10,235 bases of DNA from Deltaproteobacteria bacterium (GTDB lineage Bacteria > Desulfobacterota > Desulfobacteria > Desulfobacterales > SURF-15): the NCBI GenBank assembly GCA_024644775.1, contig JAHEHB010000177.1, positions 1-10,235 on the forward strand. The letters are read 5' to 3'. This document shows positions 6,035 to 10,235 of this stretch, one piece after another. Under the pieces are notes generated by a model. It saw nothing but the letters and a program-made list of their open reading frames with translations. It was not told the origin of the DNA and made no database searches. The translations under genes and the position numbers were made by a program. Position 1 is the stretch's first letter; the number at the start of each line of letters is the position of its first letter.

Positions 6035-6084
6035 ATAATTTGGAGGTGGGCAGAGTATTCAAACAGGCCTTTTTTGGTGTTGTT

Positions 6085-8151
6085 TTAGAAGTGCCATGTG
6101 AATTTGCCGTAAACGCTGCGCTGGATTTCGGTTGGTGTGATCCCCATTTCCGAGCCGAATTCCTGATGCCGGTTATCAAACAAATTTTCCCCATTGAGAC
6201 TGATTTCAATGTTTGCGGTTGGCCACCATCCCAAGCGTGTATCGAACCGCAGATAGCTGGGAACATCTTGATTGACAAGATCATCGACATAATAGATCGC
6301 CGTATCAAGCTCAAGGGCATAAGGGAGGTCCAGGTAGGATCGAATCTGGAACTGATGCTCCGGACTGTCTCCTTCGGCCAATTCGGACAGGGTATCGGTG
6401 CTGTCGGCATCAAGGTGCAGTTGCATACGAAGCCAGGTATACCCGGCCGCCAGTTTCCATTGATCCATCGGCTGCAAGTTGGCCAGGATTTCAATGCCAT
6501 AGGTTTCGCCGTCCATTTTATTGTCGATGCGAAGCGGCATGACCTGAAGGGGTGGCACACCGGGTTCGAGAAAGGGCGCATCGGCTTCAATGGTGCGCAG
6601 GTCGTCGTATTGATTGTAAAAACCAGCGATATCCAGCGAAAACCACTGGTAGGGTTGCAATCGGTATCCCAGTTCGTAGGCCGTCAATTCTTCCGATTCA
6701 AAATCATCATCGCCAACCACCCGGAGGGCCGACAGCGCACCACCCCGGCCAAAAAATGTTGTGATGTTGTTGTGAAAATCATGATCGCCCCGTGATGGGG
6801 TCCGGACCGCACGCGAAATTGCACCCCAGATGCTATGGCGCTTATGGACGGTCCACAAAAACCGGGCATTGGGTTGGACTTCAAACCCGGAGTAGTCATT
6901 GTGTTCGAGTTTTGTACCCACAGTCAACTTTAGCCGATCCGGAAACAGCGTGATCTCGTCCTGAACAAAGGCACTGAACAGATGAGTCTGGCGGCTATCC
7001 GGATCAAACCCGAGTTTCTCGCCGTTTTCGATATCATCCATCGTCAGCCGGTAGCCGATACCCCAGACCATGTCCTGTCGTCCGCCGAGGGTGAACCGGT
7101 GGTTTAGGTCGAAGTCCAAGGTATCACGGGTCTCTTTAATGGCGCTATCGTCGCGATCGGTCCGATCATAGTAAATCTGGCAGGACAGATCGGAGCGGTC
7201 TGAAAAGGTGCGTTGCCAGCGGCCAAGCACGTTGCCCCCGTTGATCTTAAAGTCATCGGTAACGGTTCTTCGAAATGGCGGCGTCAGAAAACCGCTGTTT
7301 TTGATAATATGGCTGGTATTGCCATTATAGACATCTCCTTGAACCGTCAGTGTATTGTCTTCCCTTGCATCCCAGTCAACCCGAAAACCACCGCGGGCTG
7401 CGTGCCATTCATCAGATGCATCATTACCGTCGGGTTGTACAAAATCATCCCGATCGAAGTATTTAGCATAGAGTCTGTAATGCACCTCATCCCCTACCTT
7501 GCCGCCATAACGGGTGCCGCCAAAGACTTGTTCTTCGGTACCGGCGCCGGCTGTGATTAATCCGCCCTGGGTGTCTGCCGCCGTTTTGGTGATGATATTG
7601 ATGACCCCGTTGACGGCGTTAGCACCCCACAGGGTGGCCCCCGGTCCACGAATCACTTCGATTCGTTCAATATCCTCCAGCAGTGTGTCCTGAACATCCC
7701 AATATACACCGGAAAATAAAGGGGTATAAACGCTGCGACCATCGATCAGGACCAGCAATTTATTGGCAAACGAGCCATTAAAGCCACGGGAAGTAATGGC
7801 CCAGGTGCTGGAATCAATCCGGGCCACCTGGAGTCCCGGCACCATTCGCAGCGCTTCGGGAATACTAGTAACCCCGCTGCGTCGGATATCCTCCTGGGTA
7901 ATCACAAAAATGGCGGCCGCGGCATCGGAAAGTTTTTCCGTCTTTTTCGATACCGAGGTTACCTCTAGGTTCGTCAGATCCTCTATACTCAGCTTTTTGA
8001 GGTATTTAATGGCTTCATCATCGGTGGGGCCAGCGGCCCAGGAAAACGTAAAGACAGATAAAAGCAGAAACACACCCACCGTTGTGTCTATGAAACGTCT
8101 AAAAAGCCTTTTGGTGGTACTTGGATACCGGTAATAATCATACATTTTCAT
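6085..8151 (-). CDS. TonB-dependent outer-membrane receptor (second of tandem pair)
   Basis: This complete 688-residue receptor imports a scarce ligand (typically an iron chelate, cobalamin or similar) across the outer membrane using TonB energy. A signal peptide covers residues 1-40, with basic residues at 14-19, a hydrophobic core at about 24-37 and a cleavage-like FSWAA. After a short linker containing LEVTSVSKK (62-70), a possible TonB-contact region, the plug domain runs from about 73 to 190. It carries the typical PEALRMVPGLQV (98-109), LIDGRSVYTP (135-144), IERIEVIRGPGATLWGANAV (161-180) and NGVINIITK (181-189). A 22-strand beta barrel follows, ending in the aromatic FTWHF signature recognised by the Bam machinery. 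No N-terminal STN signalling domain is present. The ATG at 8151 follows GGGGA by 9 bases, and another ATG lies two codons on. It sits 42 bp behind its paralogue. The ligand is not deducible. Confidence 0.93.
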   Translation of the reverse strand: MKMYDYYRYPSTTKRLFRRFIDTTVGVFLLLSVFTFSWAAGPTDDEAIKYLKKLSIEDLTNLEVTSVSKKTEKLSDAAAAIFVITQEDIRRSGVTSIPEALRMVPGLQVARIDSSTWAITSRGFNGSFANKLLVLIDGRSVYTPLFSGVYWDVQDTLLEDIERIEVIRGPGATLWGANAVNGVINIITKTAADTQGGLITAGAGTEEQVFGGTRYGGKVGDEVHYRLYAKYFDRDDFVQPDGNDASDEWHAARGGFRVDWDAREDNTLTVQGDVYNGNTSHIIKNSGFLTPPFRRTVTDDFKINGGNVLGRWQRTFSDRSDLSCQIYYDRTDRDDSAIKETRDTLDFDLNHRFTLGGRQDMVWGIGYRLTMDDIENGEKLGFDPDSRQTHLFSAFVQDEITLFPDRLKLTVGTKLEHNDYSGFEVQPNARFLWTVHKRHSIWGAISRAVRTPSRGDHDFHNNITTFFGRGGALSALRVVGDDDFESEELTAYELGYRLQPYQWFSLDIAGFYNQYDDLRTIEADAPFLEPGVPPLQVMPLRIDNKMDGETYGIEILANLQPMDQWKLAAGYTWLRMQLHLDADSTDTLSELAEGDSPEHQFQIRSYLDLPYALELDTAIYYVDDLVNQDVPSYLRFDTRLGWWPTANIEISLNGENLFDNRHQEFGSEMGITPTEIQRSVYGKFTWHF

Positions 8152-8193
8152 TGTTTATTTTCCCCAAGAAATAGTATTCCAATTTTTTCCCGA

Positions 8194-10235
8194 TTAGAAA
8201 TTCCACGTAATTTTGCCATAAAAGCTGCGTTCAATTTCGCGTGGTGTGAATCCCGCCTCTACGAACTCCGAATGCTGATTTTCGAGCAGGTTTTGGCCCA
8301 CCAGGGAGACCTCAAGTTTTTCAAATGGTTTCCAGCCCAAACGAATGTCGAGAGTGACATGGCTGCCCACATCGATATCGGGCAGACTGTCCACGTAGCG
8401 CAACCATGAATCCAGTTCCAGATTTTTGGGTAATTCCAGCATTGATCGCAGGGAAACCTGGTGATGAGGGCTTTTGTCCATCCCAATGCCACCCACAGAC
8501 GCGTCCCCACCGCTATTATCGACATCTAAATCCATCTGTAGGTAGGAGTAAGCCGTTTTGAGTGACCACCATTTCACGGGTCGCCAATTGCAGGCGATCT
8601 CAGCACCGTATGTTTTACCATCTACCTGGTTTTCAAGAATCAACGCCGAAACCAGATGGGCGGGGGTCGGCATGGGTTCGAAAAAGATACCTGTCGGAAT
8701 GCCGGTGATAAGTTGGTCGTAAACATTATAAAAAGCGGTCGTATCGATGGAAAATTGTTCTTGCGGCAAAAACCGATACCCGAACTCATAGGCAATAAGT
8801 TCTTCTGACTCCAGATCCTGATTCCCAAACAGCGACACCATCAGCGGCGGCGCCCCGGGGCCGCTCGGGACGACAACCATATTTAATCGAGAGTCGTTTT
8901 CGAAGCGTGACGGGGTGCGCACGGCGCGGGAAATGGAAGCCCAAAATGCATGCTGGGATACCGGGGTCCACATCAAGCGGGCACTGGGCTGTACCTCAAA
9001 ACCGGTGTAATCGTTATGCTCGAATTTCGAACCCACTGTAAGGTGCAGTTGATTCTCTATTATTGCAATTTCATCCTGAATAAATCCACTCCACAAGTGA
9101 ACGTTCCGGCTTTCCGGGTTCACAGCCGTGGTGAAATGATCGTCGATGTCATCGCTGATGTACCGATAGCCACTACCCCAAACAATCTCTTGCCGTGTTC
9201 CCCAGGAAAATCGGTGTTGGAAGTCCACATCGAAGGTTTTCTCCACCAGTCGGAAATCGTCACCACCATAAAATTGTCTTCTTCGCGTCTGATCGTAATA
9301 AAGCTGCAGGACTGTTTCAGACGTCTTGGAGAGGGTATGTTTCCATCGCGTCAGCAGGTTTCCACCCGACATATCCCTATCGGTGTCTTCAACGTGGATA
9401 AACGGTGGGGTGAGGGAAGCAAATTCAGAGGTTTGACCCATGTCGCCATCGAAAATGTCTCCTTGGAGCGTCAGTGCGTTAGAATCCGATCCCATCCAAT
9501 CCAGACGAAATCCCCCGCGTAAAACATCCCATGAATCCGCGCCATCTTCTCCGGATGCATCCACGCTATCGTCCCGATTAAAGTATTTGGCGAATATCCG
9601 ATAGTGGGTGTTTGTCCCTATTCGGGAGCCGTAGCGAAGGGTTCCGAAACCGCGTTCTTCAGTTCCGGCGCCACCAGAAACCAACCCTCCCTGCGTATCG
9701 GCGCTATTCTTTGTGACAATATTAATGACGCCGTTTACGGCGTTGGCACCCCACAATGCCGCCCCCGGGCCCCGGATGATCTCAATGCGGTCAATATCTT
9801 CCAGAACCGTATCCTGTATGTCCCAAAACACGCCTGAGAAAAAGGGTGAATAGACAGAGCGCCCGTCGAACAAAACCAATAGTTTGTTGGCCCATTGTCC
9901 ATTGAACCCGCGGGAACTGATGGCCCACTTGTTGGCATCGATACGGGCCACCTGAAGTCCGGGTACCATGCGCAACGCTTCGGGAACGCTGGTGACGCCG
10001 GAGCGGCGTATATCTTCCTGGGTGACCACATAAATCGCCGCGGCGGCATCAGAGAGTTTTTGCGCTTTTTTTGCCACCGAAGTGATTTCGATGTTCATCA
10101 GATCTTCGAGACTCAATTTGGTCAGTTCACCGGTTGAAAACGGGGTCCGGGTCGCAGCCCCGGCCGGACAATCTATAAAAAACGGCATAAACAATAAACC
10201 CAGGATGGCAAAACATAGAGAGACGCGTTGAGTAA
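8194..10235 (-). CDS. TonB-dependent outer-membrane receptor (first of tandem pair), 5' end cut by the window
   Basis: About 680 codons are visible. The frame stays open to the window edge through VSLCFAILGLLFMPFFIDCP and PAGAA, which is a signal-peptide core and cleavage region. The true start therefore lies beyond 10235, and the TTG at 10192-10194 or the ATG two codons later would cut the signal peptide short. The plug domain follows an IEITSVAKKAQ segment and shows PEALRMVPGLQV, LFDGRSVYSP, IDRIEIIRGPGAALWGANAV and NGVINIVTK, almost position for position as in the neighbouring receptor. The beta barrel ends in ITWNF. It has the same role as its paralogue, with family-level ligands such as iron chelates or cobalamin. 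Extracellular-loop segments differ from the paralogue, for example around the GGDDFRLVEKT and VPSGPGAPPLMVS stretches. It is probably the promoter-proximal gene of the pair. Confidence 0.92.
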   Translation of the reverse strand, partial: TQRVSLCFAILGLLFMPFFIDCPAGAATRTPFSTGELTKLSLEDLMNIEITSVAKKAQKLSDAAAAIYVVTQEDIRRSGVTSVPEALRMVPGLQVARIDANKWAISSRGFNGQWANKLLVLFDGRSVYSPFFSGVFWDIQDTVLEDIDRIEIIRGPGAALWGANAVNGVINIVTKNSADTQGGLVSGGAGTEERGFGTLRYGSRIGTNTHYRIFAKYFNRDDSVDASGEDGADSWDVLRGGFRLDWMGSDSNALTLQGDIFDGDMGQTSEFASLTPPFIHVEDTDRDMSGGNLLTRWKHTLSKTSETVLQLYYDQTRRRQFYGGDDFRLVEKTFDVDFQHRFSWGTRQEIVWGSGYRYISDDIDDHFTTAVNPESRNVHLWSGFIQDEIAIIENQLHLTVGSKFEHNDYTGFEVQPSARLMWTPVSQHAFWASISRAVRTPSRFENDSRLNMVVVPSGPGAPPLMVSLFGNQDLESEELIAYEFGYRFLPQEQFSIDTTAFYNVYDQLITGIPTGIFFEPMPTPAHLVSALILENQVDGKTYGAEIACNWRPVKWWSLKTAYSYLQMDLDVDNSGGDASVGGIGMDKSPHHQVSLRSMLELPKNLELDSWLRYVDSLPDIDVGSHVTLDIRLGWKPFEKLEVSLVGQNLLENQHSEFVEAGFTPREIERSFYGKITWNF

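Larger units (their letters stand above)
5429..6084. other. Non-coding interval between the ferredoxin operon and the receptor pair
   Basis: About 650 bp hold no credible gene. The 5' part (to about 5510) contains the promoter/operator candidate, the middle (5571-5697) the inverted repeats, and the 3' part (5812-6034) the hairpin repeat element. Short open frames at 5738-5965 (+) and 5803-6036 (-) read through the repeat and are probably artefacts. No intrinsic terminator with a T tract was found after the receptor gene's stop. Confidence 0.7.

Noticed and set aside
5803..6036. 77-codon open frame on the minus strand through the repeat
   Set aside because: It consists almost entirely of the dispersed repeat and has no convincing ribosome-binding site. 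Such frames arise from the repeat sequence itself.
6040..6084. Possible terminator after the receptor gene
   Set aside because: The AAACA/TGTTT pairing is weak and no T run follows on the minus strand.
6007..6795. 262-codon plus-strand open frame antisense to the receptor gene
   Set aside because: It is a shadow of the receptor coding strand: the receptor on the minus strand has clear plug and barrel features, while this frame has none.

Overview
The window (about 10.2 kb, moderate GC) reads as chromosomal DNA of a Gram-negative proteobacterium-like organism. Two TonB-dependent outer-membrane receptors, a YjgA/DarP ribosome-biogenesis factor and a DksA-type zinc-finger protein show the Gram-negative nature. 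The two-cluster ferredoxin protein, the TRAP-transporter remnant and the dispersed hairpin repeats together suggest an anaerobic deltaproteobacterium (Desulfobacterota, sulfate-reducer-like). That taxonomic placement is inference from gene style, not proof.

Left part (1-3831). A dispersed repeat copy (about 46-175) precedes a plus-strand pair: a PLP-dependent class V aminotransferase of the cysteine-desulfurase-like type that lacks the catalytic cysteine loop (261-1535), then yjgA/darP (1573-2091). A minus-strand dksA-like gene (2118-2477) converges on yjgA with only 26 bp between the stop codons. A plus-strand MFS exporter resembling the fosmidomycin-resistance protein Fsr (2665-3831) is divergent from dksA. 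Four copies of a CCGGTTTAA-like motif lie in their shared upstream region.

Middle part (3832-6084). A 52-codon tail of a TRAP-transporter large permease (DctM-like), with no N-terminal part, sits 2 bp behind a minus-strand two-gene operon. The operon encodes an N-terminal 2[4Fe-4S] ferredoxin fused to an unfamiliar domain (4715-5428), followed by a cysteine- and histidine-containing protein of unknown function (4052-4678). A near-palindrome and a -35-like hexamer lie upstream of the operon. The roughly 650 bp non-coding stretch that follows holds several inverted repeats and a second, more complete copy of the dispersed repeat, in the opposite orientation to the first.

Right part (6085-10235). 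Two tandem minus-strand TonB-dependent receptors, clearly paralogous, are separated by 42 bp and probably co-transcribed. The upstream one runs off the right edge of the window without its start codon. Their plug domains are very alike and their barrel loops differ, which suggests two outer-membrane uptake receptors with different or overlapping ligands. No TonB/ExbB/ExbD, ABC transporter or regulator is in the window, so the ligand cannot be named.

No rRNA, tRNA, CRISPR array, transposase or phage gene was seen. The least familiar content is the ferredoxin-fusion plus partner operon with its amputated TRAP permease, and the aminotransferase without its catalytic cysteine.
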